Shown: positions 12,247 to 23,408 of the stretch, piece after piece | Layout of the letters: every line of letters begins with the position of its first letter | Numbering within the stretch: the first letter of the stretch is position 1 | Assembly (NCBI GenBank): GCA_036346275.1 | Contig: CM070730.1 | Coordinates: forward strand, 45,306,918 to 45,370,917 | Reading direction: 5' to 3' | Source: Otatea glauca | Taxonomy: Eukaryota; Streptophyta; Magnoliopsida; Poales; Poaceae | Length of the DNA stretch: 64,000 nucleotides | Made by a program: the position numbers and the translations under genes | Notes under the pieces: generated by a model | Told to the model about the DNA's origin: nothing | Database searches by the model: none | What the model saw: only the letters and a program-made list of their open reading frames with translations

Positions 12247-15200
12247 TCAGATTTCATTGAGACGTGCTTGAAGACGTGCAATCCTTACAGACTTTTGAGG
12301 GCGTTTCCGTGACGGGCTGGGTTCATCTGTTATTACGTCTGTGGCATCGGTAGGTAATTGATCGAGTCCTGCCCCATCGGACACAAGGAAAGAATCCCCC
12401 ATAGCTTCTTCTTGATATACATCACCCACATCATCCTCACGTTATTTGCCACATACGAAATATCCCGGGAGGATATACTTGAGGTTAACTTTAAATACAA
12501 CCCACAAAGCCTTCAAGCTACGGTGAGGATAGCTCGTAGTACACTGCCAACCCGATGTGCAAGCACAATGTTATTGATATGGCCTCAATCCGAATCGTGC
12601 TTCACCTCCACCATCCCAAAGTCATCGACACGTGTGCCGCTGTGTGGATCGAACCAATGGCAATCAAAAACACAACCTTCAGCTTCTTTGGCACCCCAAA
12701 GGTATACTCAATTATGTTTTGTACAACACCGTAGTAGTCTAATATATCACCTTTGGAATCGGATGACGTTGTGACTACTCCATTGTTTGAAGTGGCCGCA
12801 AGTGGACGGTTAGCTTCTAATTTCACTGTTCGAAAATGGAACCCGCTCACATCATAGCGACTATAGCTCCTTGCCGTCACATCACCATGTGAGAGCTGTC
12901 GGAGATCCTCAGGGACGGAGGCATCACGCATACACTATATAGCAATATGCATCACTGTTAGTCTAATATTAAGTTACTACAACAATTCATTTTAGAAAAA
13001 TGAATAAATAGTCAAATTACATCTTGTGGAACCATTGCACGAAGCTTGGGCCGCCTTTCAACCCATCACGACGTAGGTTATCCAATTGCTTAGTTGTGGG
13101 TTGTCGAGTTGACTTCCAATTTTCTTTGTCAAATACTCTGCGTCATTTATTCTCGGGTTAAAAAGTACACTACACTGAAATGTTGAAAACATAATTCAGA
13201 AAGTCACTTACTCAAAATATTTTTCGACTTCTACCATGTTAGTGAACATGTAAAGCATGGCCATGTTCTACTCCTCATACTCAACATGGTGTGCAGTGTA
13301 CGACCCAACAGGTTGACCCTTGCATTGAAAAAGCTTAAGTTCGCTCAACGGTTCTTCTTCCGCGGCACGGTACCGACTCCTACGCACATTCACGTTGTGC
13401 TTGAGTGCGAAATACTTTGTTGAGAAGTTTGTGATCTCTTTACTTGCATAAGCCTCTGCGATACACCCCTCTACCCTTGCCTTGTTGCGCACTCTAACTC
13501 TAAGCTTTTTCAACTCTCTTTCCTGACTATACATCCATCTGAACTACGCAGGACCTCCAACCTTCGCCTCCCAAGGTAGATGCACCAGCAGATGTTGCAT
13601 CACATTCATAAAACCAGGTGGGAAAGTTTTTTCCAACTTGCATACAAGTAATGGAATTCTCGCTCTAACTTCTCGCATCAACGTCTTCGAGATTTCCTTA
13701 CCGCATATCCGCTATAGAAGTAATCGAGCTCGCTAACATCCTCCACAACTCATTATCAAAATAGCCACTAAACATTACGAATAAGTCTTTCCATGATAAT
13801 ATGGTAATCATGACTCTTTAGCCCGCTTAGCTTACGGTCCGACATTCACATCCCGCTTTATGTTAGATGCATAGCGATCGTGAAACTTTAGAGTTTTCAA
13901 CCACCTCAAAATCTGTTTACGGTCTTTTGGCTTCACACAAGATGGAGCTCGTGGCGGCTCTCATTTCCATTTAAACCAACTTTAACCTCGAGCCACGGCC
14001 TAGCACAATGATCACCCATGTCTTTCCTAGCACTCACGTTATCCTTTGTTTTGTCGGTTACATCAAACACCATGCTTATGATGCTTTACGCCACATTGCG
14101 CTCTTGGTGCATCAAATCTATGTTATGCGGCAGAATCAAAGCTTTCGTAAGGCAACTCCCAAAGAAAAGAAATATGAGTCCGGTTGTGCTCCTTTCCATA
14201 GCCATTGAAACCCACTTCAGTAGATCGCATGTCGACTATGCCATTCACTATCTCCTCTCCTGTGAGTCGCCTGCGACCCTTTTTAACTTTCGTCCTTTTC
14301 AAATGCTTTGGCGTCGACCTAAAAGGGTGCCTCGACGGAAGCCATCGTCGATGGCAATCGAAGAATGTGATCTTTTACCGCGTGCGTGAGCTCAATGCAT
14401 CGATGTCACCATACAAATTGGACAACACAGCGACCATGAACACACCAACCGCCCAAATGCCATATGCTAACAAATCATGGACCGACCACGTGTATGCGGC
14501 TCGTAAGGTAAATTTCACCACCAACGCTGTCTTATGCCTTTTCCCCTCGCCACAACTTCTTCAGCTCATCAATTAAGGACCGCATGAACACATTGAGATC
14601 CTTCCCTGGATGCTTAGGACCTGGAATGACAAGAGCAAGGAATATGAACCCCTCTTTCAAGCAAATCTCGGTGGAAGATTGTATGGCATGATGAAGACCG
14701 CCAACAAGAGTAGGGCTAGCCTTGTGCCGAAGGTGTGAAACCGTCCGTGGACAAACCAAGACGGACACTCCTAGGGTCGCTTGCAAATGCAGGATCGATC
14801 GGTCCAATGCCCGCCATGCTCGCCATCGACGGATGCACCATCATATCCGGTCTTTGTCCTCACGCTTACCTTCTTTGTGCCACCGCATATGTTTCATTGT
14901 TTCTTTTGACATGTACACCGCTTAAGTTTATCCGTGATCGGCATGTACCAAGCCGCTTAGTCGCGACCTTTGTAGTCACCGATACCCTTCCTCATCTACC
15001 ACCTCAACGAATCAAGACTTACCGCAATGCATACAATGGGTATGCTTGTCATGATCCTTCCGTAACAAAGATGCAATTATTCTCGCACACATCAATCTTC
15101 CGTAATTCATCCCGAGGCCGCCATCAACTTTTTCGATTGGTACAAATCCTTTGGCATCTTGTGGTTAGCGGAAGGACATCATTCATTAGTTCAAGCAAAG

Positions 15201-15699
15201 CGCTGAAGTATTTGTTCGAAAAGTTGAACTTCGACTTCATCGACATAAGCCGTAACCGCCGCAGGACGGTCACATTGGTCAAGTCATGCGACTTCTCGTC
15301 CGAGGCGCCAAGTAGCCTATAGAATTCTTTAACCTCCTCCTACTGTGACCCTCCCGGAGTTAAATTCATCCCCCGCCAAGATCATCCAAAGATCTCTTCC
15401 ATCCGGTCGTGATCCTCCACATGGTCCAAAGATCTCTTCCATCTCAATGGCTCGCCTCGGCCTCTCCATGACAAAGCACACCAAATAGTTAGGCATGAAC
15501 CCGTTTTTGCAAATGTGATATCGCACTATATCCTTGCAGAGTAGCTGTTATTCTCGCAGAGGGTACACCAAAGAATACACATATTCGACTCCTCCAATAA
15601 TGCTTGCTTCAAGAAAGCATCCGTGATCTACCCCCATTCCCTTGAGTGCCCCTCATCACTCCTCCATCCGTCATACATCACCCTTCGATCGGCACCCAT
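12247..15699 (-). pseudogene. CACTA TNP2/TNPD-type transposase, copy A, degenerate
   Basis: This is the transposase that cuts and joins the element ends. It starts at ATG 15699 (MGADRRVMYDG), matching copy B at 33861. Domains in order leftward: a transposase-associated N-terminal domain with NGFMPNYLVCFV near 15480; a Transposase_21 core across 15200-14000, including CENNCIFVTEGS-like and GPKHPGKDLNVFMRSLIDE (near 14565-14630) blocks; a DUF4218-like block with PPGFMNVMQHL near 13600; and a DUF4216 block with YYGVVQNIIEYTFGVP near 12700-12735. It ends RLQARLNEI at 12247. There are frequent frameshifts and stops. Copy B has the same order with different breaks. Confidence 0.87.
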
Positions 15700-16214
15700 T
15701 ATCAAAGCTAAACAAATGAAACAATGTCAACGTACGACCGTGGCTTAGGTGACAAAGACAACCCTACTAGGAAAGATGTGTTCTAAACCCACCCAAGAAT
15801 GGAGGCTATTGCATGCGACCTGTGACGTGCGCTACGAACCGAACGAAATTTCGACAGCATAACCCCGCTGTTCTCCAAATGCATGCTCGATGTCAAAAGG
15901 CCGGAGAACAACAGGTTATGTGGCCAAATCACGCTCGGATCGCCGACGCCACAGCCCTATGCAACAACCAACATTCTCGGGCTGTCCAAAATACGCTGGA
16001 CAATTCCGAAACCGCGCACCTCACAAGCAAATGTGAGATGCGACGTTCCCGAACGGGTGATGCCTATGCTCTCTACTGTTCAATACAAACCCTAAACTCT
16101 AACGTTATATACAACGGCAGCGAGAAAATAAAAATATATACATCATATGCAGCGAATATAAAATGAGATAAAATAACTTTAAACGAATATAAAAAGAGAT
16201 GAAATATACCTTCT

Positions 16215-16785
16215 CCAACGCCAGTGGGGGCGTCGCGGAGGGTCCGGGAGGGCGGGTGGCGCAAGCGACGGCGAGGCGGCGCTGACGGGCGGCGCTGGCG
16301 ATGGCGCGACGGTGGCGCAGCGGCGGGCAGCAAAGCGGGTGGCGCTGGTCACGGGCGGCGGGCGGCATCTCGGTGACCGAGTGGGGTGGTGGCACGGCGG
16401 GAGGCGGCGGGCGGCGGCGCGCAGCGGCGGCGGGCAACGGCGCGGTGGCCGGCCGGGGCGGCGTGGTCGGGCGCAGCGCTGCCGGCAACCGACCGGGCGG
16501 CGCGTGCGCGTCGGGGCGGCGTGGCGGGCGGCCGGCCGAGGAGGCGCGCGCGCGAGGGAGGGCGCTGGCGCGGCTCGGAAGCCGAGTGGGGCGCGTAGAG
16601 GGCGCGTGGGGCACGCAGCGGTCGCGGGCGGCGGGCAACAGCAGCTGGGGACGGCGGCAAGCGGCGGCAGCGTGGCGGTGCCGGGCGGGCGGGGTGAGGC
16701 GCGGCAAGCGCGCGCACGACGGGCGGGGAGACAGACGGCGGCGGCTGGGTCGTGGGCGAGTGCGGGGCTGTGCGGGCCGAAGGGT
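16215..16785 (-). other. GC-rich leader of CACTA copy A
   Basis: About 570 bases of very high GC with dense CpG, between the subterminal repeats and the transposase. All six frames stay open for long stretches, so ORFs here (for example 16105-16707 on either strand) are composition artefacts. It matches the position of the longer GC-rich block of copy B (32505-33345). In maize En/Spm the GC-rich first exon is a methylation-controlled region; a similar role here is inference. Confidence 0.75.
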
Positions 16786-16798
16786 TTTTTTGCCTCTG

Positions 16799-17148
16799 TT
16801 AAATTCGTGGGGGGTGTCCGGCCCACGAATTTAAAAGTTTAAATTCGTGGGTAATTGGTGGCCCACGAATTTAAATTTTTGAATTCGTGGGTAATTTCTG
16901 GCCCACGAATTTAAATGTTTAAATTCGTGGGTAATTGATGGCCCACGAATTTAAATGATTAAATTCGTGGGTGTTATTTGAGCCCATGAATTTAAATAAA
17001 TAAATTCATGGGTTTCATTTTGGCCCACGAATTTAATAAAAAACGTGTGTTTTATAGAAATCGATGAATTTAAATAAATAAATTCGTGGGTATTTTGTGG
17101 GCATACGAATTTAAAAAACCCACGAATTTTTGTTTGTTTCTTGTAGTG
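16799..17148 (-). repeat. Subterminal repeats and terminal inverted repeat of CACTA copy A
   Basis: About a dozen copies of AAATTCGTGGG in alternating orientation (CCCACGAATTT), spaced about 25-40 bases, run up to the terminal TTGTAGTG. Such arrays are the binding sites of the CACTA accessory protein. The motif is shared with both ends of copy B. Confidence 0.92.
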
Positions 17149-18143
17149 AAAGGGGGCGCCGTTGGCATATTTGGGATGTTGATGTCTTGTCTGAGACAAC
17201 TTAAGAACTTAATCTTGTCCGCCATTGAACTGGGCCTAACTGTACAACCACATGTCTGGTATGGGATAGACCTAGATGATTAATTTGCAATGTCTAAATT
17301 TGAGTACTGCCATTGGTGGTGTGGGTTCTGGATGGATGGGTAGATTCACATAGCTCAAGAAGGGCCTGATGGGCGAAACCTTAGTGGGCAGTACCGAGTT
17401 TAGATAGAGCATTGTAAAAGCTTTATTGTGATCTCTCTACTGACACACCAAAGGAAGTGTGTTATTTGCATAGCAACAAGACACGATCATGTCTTGTGGG
17501 TAAAGTAGTACAACCTCTACAGAGTATAAAACTATTTGAATAGATATATCCGCGGTCATGGACATGCCTAGGAATTTCACATAAGGTATAGGTTGTTTCA
17601 TTAAATGTTGGAAGGTGGAATTGTTGGGATGTGAATAGGGAGTTCACTGTTGTTTTGTTGTCTAAAGATAACTTTGATGAATTTAGTGGTTTGATGATGG
17701 TTTTTAGATGGTGTTGGGTGAAGCCTCACCATTCTATTCGGGTTGTCTACTATTGATTTACCAATTATATATTATCTTTTTCGTAAATATGCTTTGAATC
17801 TATTTATTGTATTTAAATTCAAGTAGTTGCTTTTTGCAAAAGAACCATATAACTATCCTTTGTCAAGCCTTGCATGAATATATTGCATCATTTCTCTGCG
17901 GCTTGCTAATTAATTTTTGTACTCACGGTTATACACCTTTATTGATCAGTTGCTGAGGAAGGACCAGAAAATACAGAGTTCTATGAGGAGTACTATGAAG
18001 ACTATGTAGATTAGGAAGGCGTTCCCTAGATGATTGCATGTGGCATATCGAATGGCTCAAGTTATTTTATTTGTGTTGCAATAGTTTATTTGTTTCTCTA
18101 AGCCCTTAAGGCATAGTGCTGTAAACTTTGACCATAAGGTCCG
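17149..18143 (+). repeat. LTR fragment, Tekay/Del-like family, plus orientation
   Basis: Aligns with 31340-32178 plus 42736-42815 (for example GTCTTGTCTGAGACAACTTA, GCATGTGGCATATCGAATGG and CCCTTAAGGCATA). It is cut on the left by CACTA copy A. On the right it stops at CCATAAGGTC, about 150 bases short of the LTR end, where an opposite LTR begins. It carries the conserved core GTGGGTAAAGT ... CTCTACAGAG near 17498-17530. No coding sequence. Assignment to the chromovirus Tekay/Del group is inference from LTR sequence character. Confidence 0.75.
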
Positions 18144-19680
18144 TGTCGGGACTGGATTTCCTAATCCGAACCCTCTGTTTATAACCTGTGCTAGTCCAGG
18201 AAAAGCTAGCACACACAGTGGAAACAATGATGACAACACATCCATTTCACGAAGCATATAATATTAATTAAGCAAAAGAGTAATAGCCTTATGGCCAATT
18301 ATTACAAATAAGCAGCATCATAGCTTTGAGTGCAATAAGAAACAACGGAAACGAAATAACAAAAGCAGGATAAGCCCATCCATTTGCCCAACAGGCAATC
18401 GACTGGGGTTCGCGTCCTAGCATTCCGGATCACCTTCGTCGTAACCACAAGCTTAGGAATCGTAGTCTCCTTCGGCTTCTACGAACTCCTCTAAAAAGGT
18501 TGGGGGCACAAAATGTACTCCGCAAGTCTTGGAAACATAATGCATGATAACTATATGCAAGGCTAAACAATTGAAGGCATAATATGGCTCTTTTAGCATA
18601 AAGCAAAGTTTAACTATAAATACCAACAGTAATTTCACAAAGCATCATTTGATCAAAATGTAACTGAATAGTAATTGAATTTGATATGACAATTAAAGCA
18701 GGTTCCATCTACCTAACTGGCTCCATCCGCCAAACCATACCCCGAGAGTTCCATCTACTCACGGATTCCCAAACCATCATTTTCATTTAAAACAACACCA
18801 TGAAATCTACAATGTGCAAGCATACCTCGCCTGCCCTTGACCATGGGCACGGCTACTTAAGTAGTTTTAACTCTGCAGAGTGTGTACACTTTACCCACAA
18901 GACATGATCGACTCTTGTTGCCAAGCTATCAACACACTTCCTTTGGTGTGTCGGCAGAAAGATCATGACAAGGCCTTTACAATGTACAACCCCACTATTA
19001 ACATCGCCCGCTAAGGTTTCACCACTGTTAGGGTTCTAGCTGCCCAGTACAGAAGCCCCCTCTTGCGCCTGCCAACATCTGGCACTCACCAACTGGAGAA
19101 GCTAATAATGAGACGCACAAATTAATTAGCCAGGTCGTACCAATATAGACTTGTGGTTGTACGGTAGTGCTTGGTCCATGATAACACATGCTTCGGTCCT
19201 TAATTGACTAGGGCGGAACATTCACATACCAAGGTCTTGTGCTTTCTGCACCCGCCAAACATCCATCTGCCCTGGTCTAAACCATGTTTTCCACTTTATT
19301 TCATTTAAACAAAAGCAGCAACACCAATTGCGGTGACTTTACAAATAAGTTTCAACAATGTTTGAAGTGATTCCCATACTGGCATAATACCGAAATGTTT
19401 AAGCTGGACTAAGCAATTCTACCATTCCATGCTAACCTACTGGTTATCACCGAATAAACTAGCTAGTATTAACTAAGGTGACAAAGGTTTGACATGATCA
19501 ATACCAATGAGGGTATAACAAATTCTGGTATTTAACTATACTCTAAAACTTTATTTAAAAGTACATTGCATAAAAGTAGCATGCATAATTTAAAACAACA
19601 TAAGCTTTTTATAAAATTTTAGGATCAATATGTTCAAGGAAGACTTGCCTTCGATGCCTCTTGCTGGTTCTACCTCTGAT
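18144..19680 (-). repeat. LTR, Tekay/Del-like family, minus orientation, truncated
   Basis: It begins TGTCGGGACTGG, the exact reverse complement of the CCCGACA end of the LTR at 42967. It carries the conserved core reversed (CTCTGCAGAGTGTGTACACTT near 18870). It continues to about 19680, where it breaks into a plus-strand RT sequence. No coding potential seen. The directly opposed arrangement with 17149-18143 suggests insertion of one LTR element into another followed by deletion. Confidence 0.72.
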
Positions 19681-19689
19681 TGTTGATTC

Positions 19690-20951
19690 GACTGATCTGA
19701 GACACGGGTATTATCAATTGAAAATCAAACCCGAGGATATTCCAAAGACTGCCTGCACCACTCGTTACGGATTATATGAATATACTGTAATGTCATTCGG
19801 ACTTACAAATGCTCCTGCCAGTTTCATGTGTCTTATGAACAAAGTCTTTATGGAGTATTTGGATAAGTTCATAGTGGTATTCATTGATGACATTCTCATC
19901 TATTCTAAAACCAAAGAAGATCATGCGCAACATTTGCGTATGGTGCTTGAAAAACTTCGCGAGCATAAACTCTATGCCAAATTCGAGAAGTGTGAATTTT
20001 GGCTAAAAGAAGTTGCATTTCTTGGTCATATTCTATCTAAAGGTGGAATTGCAGCTGATCCAAGAAAGATCCAAGCTATCACAGAATGGGAGCCACCTCA
20101 ATCTATTCCTAAACTTCGAAGTTTTCTCGGTTTAGAGGGATACTATCGCCGCTTTATCGAAAACTTCTCCAAAATCGCTCGAACAATGACTCAACCCTTG
20201 AAAAAGGAAAAAAAGTTTGAATGGATCCCAGAATGTGAAGCAAGTTTCCAAGAGCTTAAGAAAAGATTAACTTCAGCCCAATTCTCATCGTACCTGATAT
20301 CCATAAGAGCTTTGAAGTATATTACGATGCATCACGACATGGTCTTGGATGTGTACTGATGCAAGAAGGAGAAGTTGTCGCATATGCTTCACGTCAACTT
20401 CGGCCGTATGAGCAAAACTATCCTACTCATGATTCGGAATTAGCAGCCGTTGTTCACTCTCTAAAAATCTGGAGACATTATCTTATTGGACATCGATGTG
20501 AAATCTATACAGATCATAAAAGTTTTAAATATTTCTTCACCCAACCAGATCTAAATTATAGGCAAAGAAGATGGCTAGAATTGATCAAAGACTATAATCT
20601 TGGCATTCATTACCATCCTAGTAAGGCTAATGTTGTAGCCGATGCTCTCAGCCGAAAACTTCATTGTCTTTTCATCTCCGACCAATCTGAGTTGCAAAAT
20701 GAATCCAAAAACTCAATTTGGGTTTAGTTGAGGAAGGCTATGTTGCTACTCTAGAAGTGCAGCCAACTCTCAGGACTAATATAAAAGCCGCTCAACTCAA
20801 GGATGAAGCCGTTGCCAAAATCAGAAAACAATTGAAAGGTGGTATTGAATCTGAATTTTCTGAAAGCTCAGATGAAGTAATTATGCAAGGAAATCATATA
20901 TATGTCTCCGAGGATCCTGAACTCAAGAAGTTGATTCTAAAGGAAGCTCAT
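19690..20951 (+). pseudogene. pol: Ty3/gypsy chromovirus-type pol fragment (RT and RNase H), truncated
   Basis: It starts inside the reverse transcriptase at DLRHGYYQLKIKPED. The catalytic VFIDDILIYSKT is at about 19877-19912, followed by the FLGHILSKGGIA thumb region and an RNase H domain (VVAYASRQLRPYEQNY, YTDHKSFKYFF), ending in KANVVADALSRK near 20625-20660. A one-base loss near 20278 shifts the frame, and a second shift lies near 20705. The following linker (EEGYVATLEVQP) runs to the first residues of the integrase zinc domain, where the Tat element begins at 20952. Its LTRs are not attached. The left neighbour is an LTR in the opposite orientation, so the left edge is a rearrangement break. 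Confidence 0.88.
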
Positions 20952-21501
20952 TGTCGACTTTTGTAGTCGGCAATAAAATTATGGTGCAGGCGCTAGATCT
21001 CAAACTCGAAGGTCACACAAGACAAGGGATTAGATAGGTTCAGACCCTCAGTGATGGAGGAAATACCCTAATCCTGTGTGCTGGGATTATACGGATCTCT
21101 TGGATCTAAGGATGCTCAAAGCGCAATGTGCTCTGGGCGATATGAGGTGTGCTATGCTCTAAGGCTTGATGATTTTTTCTACGTTGTCGCCCGCCCTCTC
21201 CCTTATATAGCGGGGGTGGGGTGGCTTACAGAGTCCTAATCGGTTAGGAGATTCCGATCGGTTACTAGATTCTAGTCGGTTACGGGATAGAGTTTACATC
21301 TTTATCTATCCTATTAACGACTCGGATTACAATCGTATCTTTTATATCCAAATACATATAACTGTCCACAAGATGTGCCCCTTCTGTGCGGTAGCAGTGC
21401 TTGGCATGGAGCTCATCCTTTGGGCCTTTTTCTTGGGCCCGCCTCCTCCTTAGGCGATACTGGGCCGATCCTGAAGATACCTGGTTTCATATATTTCCAC
21501 A
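20952..21501 (-). repeat. 3' LTR of the Tat element
   Basis: 550 bp with TGT ... ACA ends: minus strand TGTGGAAATATATG to AAAAGTCGACA. A purine-rich tract sits immediately upstream (plus 21502-21513). A TATA box and downstream leader are present. Confidence 0.85.
21201..21210 (-). promoter_or_regulatory. TATA box of the Tat LTR
   Basis: CTATATAAGG on the minus strand, followed by a GC-rich start region, about 300 bases into the LTR. Confidence 0.7.
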
Positions 21502-21513
21502 GTAGCCCCCAAG
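21502..21513 (-). other. Polypurine tract of the Tat element
   Basis: On the minus strand CTTGGGGGCTAC lies directly before the TGT of the 3' LTR. The G-rich tract is in the expected position; primer use is inference. Confidence 0.65.
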
Positions 21514-21950
21514 TGATTCATGATCCGATTGCGCTATTTTCGTATCCTGACCTTGATTCTGGATCAACATTTCTGATTTCCACCGTAAATTTCCAAATAG
21601 TGTCTCCATTTGATTTGAATGCTTCCTCTTGCAGCAAGGGGATTATGAAGGACTCGAATATAACCCTCAACTTCCTACTCTGACTGATTATAATCTTGTA
21701 TCTGACAGGGTTGTAGTGAACGACTTCGTGGACCTGTCCCATATTTCAGATGTGGATTGGATACTTCTTCCCGTTGAAAAATGAAACTTTAATATCTTTT
21801 CCTTCCGTGGATCAATACTGGACGGTCTTCAAGGCTGCTTTGCTTCTCTGAATCAATCCAACTTCCGAAAACCTCTTTGGCTTCTAAAACTTCATTAACT
21901 TCAAGTCTCTTCGGCTTATGATGCATTTACTTCATCCTCACTGTTTTGGC

Positions 21951-21959
21951 TATAAAGGG
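21951..21959 (+). promoter_or_regulatory. Plus-strand TATA box upstream of the antisense ORF
   Basis: TATAAAGGG about 93 bases before an ATG at 22044, with a pyrimidine-rich leader between. It points toward the antisense ORF and away from the retrotransposon's own direction. This suggests a separate promoter inside the 3' untranslated region. Confidence 0.5.
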
Positions 21960-22043
21960 CGAACCATAGCTTCGAAAACTTATCCTTTCTCGTTCAGTTC
22001 TCCATCTTCTTGCTTTAAGCTCCACCTTCCTTACGCGGGATTG

Positions 22044-22217
22044 CATGGCAGACCAAAGTCCTACGCTTGTTGAGCTGTGGGCACTCTTCGCGGTCGCCGT
22101 CGCTGAAGCGATGGAGGATAACGCCGTCGACACATTTCTCGAGATCTTCCCTGCTCTTCATGAAGTCAAGGAAGTTCTCGTGGAAGCACTCGGACGCGTG
22201 CGCCGCGGGGAGGTGTG
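22044..22217 (+). CDS. Short plus-strand ORF, possible first exon of the antisense gene
   Basis: 57 codons from ATG 22044 to a TGA at 22215-22217, starting MADQSPTLVEL and rich in Ala, Val, Leu and Glu, so probably helical. It is preceded by a TATA box. A GTGTGA splice donor overlaps the end (GGGGAG|GTGTGA), so it could instead be a first coding exon spliced over the minisatellite toward 23409. I do not recognise a domain. Whether it is translated is unknown. Confidence 0.35.
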
Positions 22218-22439
22218 AGATCCTTGTAAAAAATATCTCCCAGGCATAAAGCTATGGGGACATATATATAAAATAAAGAAATACCTTCTCAAAGTACTTT
22301 CCATGAATGTTATTTGTCGTTGCCTAAACCCAGCTTGGAACGTCTCGAAGCTCGCATGGCTTTTCGATTGAATGATATCCGCCACTGTCTGTCGTAGGGC
22401 GTCGCTTAGGCTCGACGTGAAGTGCATCGTATAGAGATT

Positions 22440-22915
22440 TGCACGACTCTTGGCCGAGCGGCATCCAAATCCGACTGGCGATGTATATATATTAGGTCCG
22501 ATGACGATTTGCACGGCTCTTGGTCGAATAACGCTTATATCCGACTAATGTAGGATACAACTTAGGCTCTCTTGGAGCGTACTAAGACTTTCGTGGCTCA
22601 TGGCTGAATGATGCTTGTACCCGACTGATGTAGGATACAACTTAGGCTCGTCCAGGAGCGCACCATGCTTACGTGGCTCTTGGCCGAGTGATACCTATAC
22701 TCGACTGATGTCAGATGTAGCTTAGGCTCTCTTGGAGCGTATCAAGATTTACGTGGCCCTTGGCCGAGTGGTACCCATATCCGACTGGTGTAGGATACAG
22801 CTTAGTCTCAACTTGGAGCGTACCAGATTTTTCTTGGCTCATGGCCGGGCGATACCCATATCCGGCTGGTGCGGGATACAGCTCTGGTCCATCTCGGGAC
22901 ATATGGAGGTTTCAT
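22440..22915. repeat. Minisatellite of about 80 bp in the Tat 3' untranslated region
   Basis: Units begin near 22446, 22515, 22594, 22675, 22755 and 22836, a period of 79-81 bases after the first. Each has GGCTCTTGGCCGAG-type, ATCCGACTGGTGTAGGATACA-type and CTTGGAGCGTACC-type segments. Copies differ by several bases, so the array is not recent. Tandem arrays between pol and 3' LTR are documented in Tat/Ogre elements. ORFs across it on both strands are a product of the repeat. Confidence 0.85.
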
Positions 22916-23408
22916 CCGAGTGGCATCCGTACTCATTTAATACGACGCACAGCTTTCTGACCCTCGTGAGGCATACCATTGGATTTGTGCCTGTTTAGGC
23001 TCAACTCGTGATATTTGATTCCGTCATGCGGTAACCACCTAGCGACCCAACATGGGGCATATCACGGGAGGATTTATTTTTAATCCAAACTAAAGGACAT
23101 CAGCGTCGTGCTTGGAGCGGTAAGTGGTTAAACATCCCATCGTGGGGAGCAACGTGTCCTAGATTTGACTGGTCAAGCTGTGACTGCCTCTACCTATCAA
23201 GACGCCGTGCCCATGAATTATTACGGAATGCAGGGTAGGAATAGGTGTCCTGCAATTTTTCCCGCCAACTTGGCAAAACCCTAATCCTTCCCGCTGAGGT
23301 GAGATACTTTGCTGACAGATTCTCGTCTTCATCTCTGAATGGCTTCTCACTTTTAATCTTCCTTTCCAGGATCGCGTTGCCTTCTTCAGTGACGCGCCTC
23401 TTCTGAAA

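Larger units (their letters stand above)
9632..17148 (-). mobile_element. CACTA (En/Spm) DNA transposon, copy A, interrupted by the copia element
   Basis: The right terminus at 17148 is TTTCTTGTAGTG, the reverse complement of the CACTACAAGAAA start of copy B at 32179. The whole stretch is a close inverted relative of 32179-39885. Reading from the right end leftward it has a terminal repeat, subterminal repeats, a GC-rich leader, a TNP2-type transposase relic and a TNPA-like second gene. The other terminus lies beyond the copia element, outside the window. The bases after the end are AAA; the matching target triplet cannot be seen. Confidence 0.92.

Noticed and set aside
16105..16842. Several ORFs of 120-215 codons on both strands
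   Set aside because: Same compositional effect in the GC-rich leader of CACTA copy A.
22732..22998. 88-codon ORF
   Set aside because: It is read through the 80-bp minisatellite; its apparent protein repeats are the DNA repeats.
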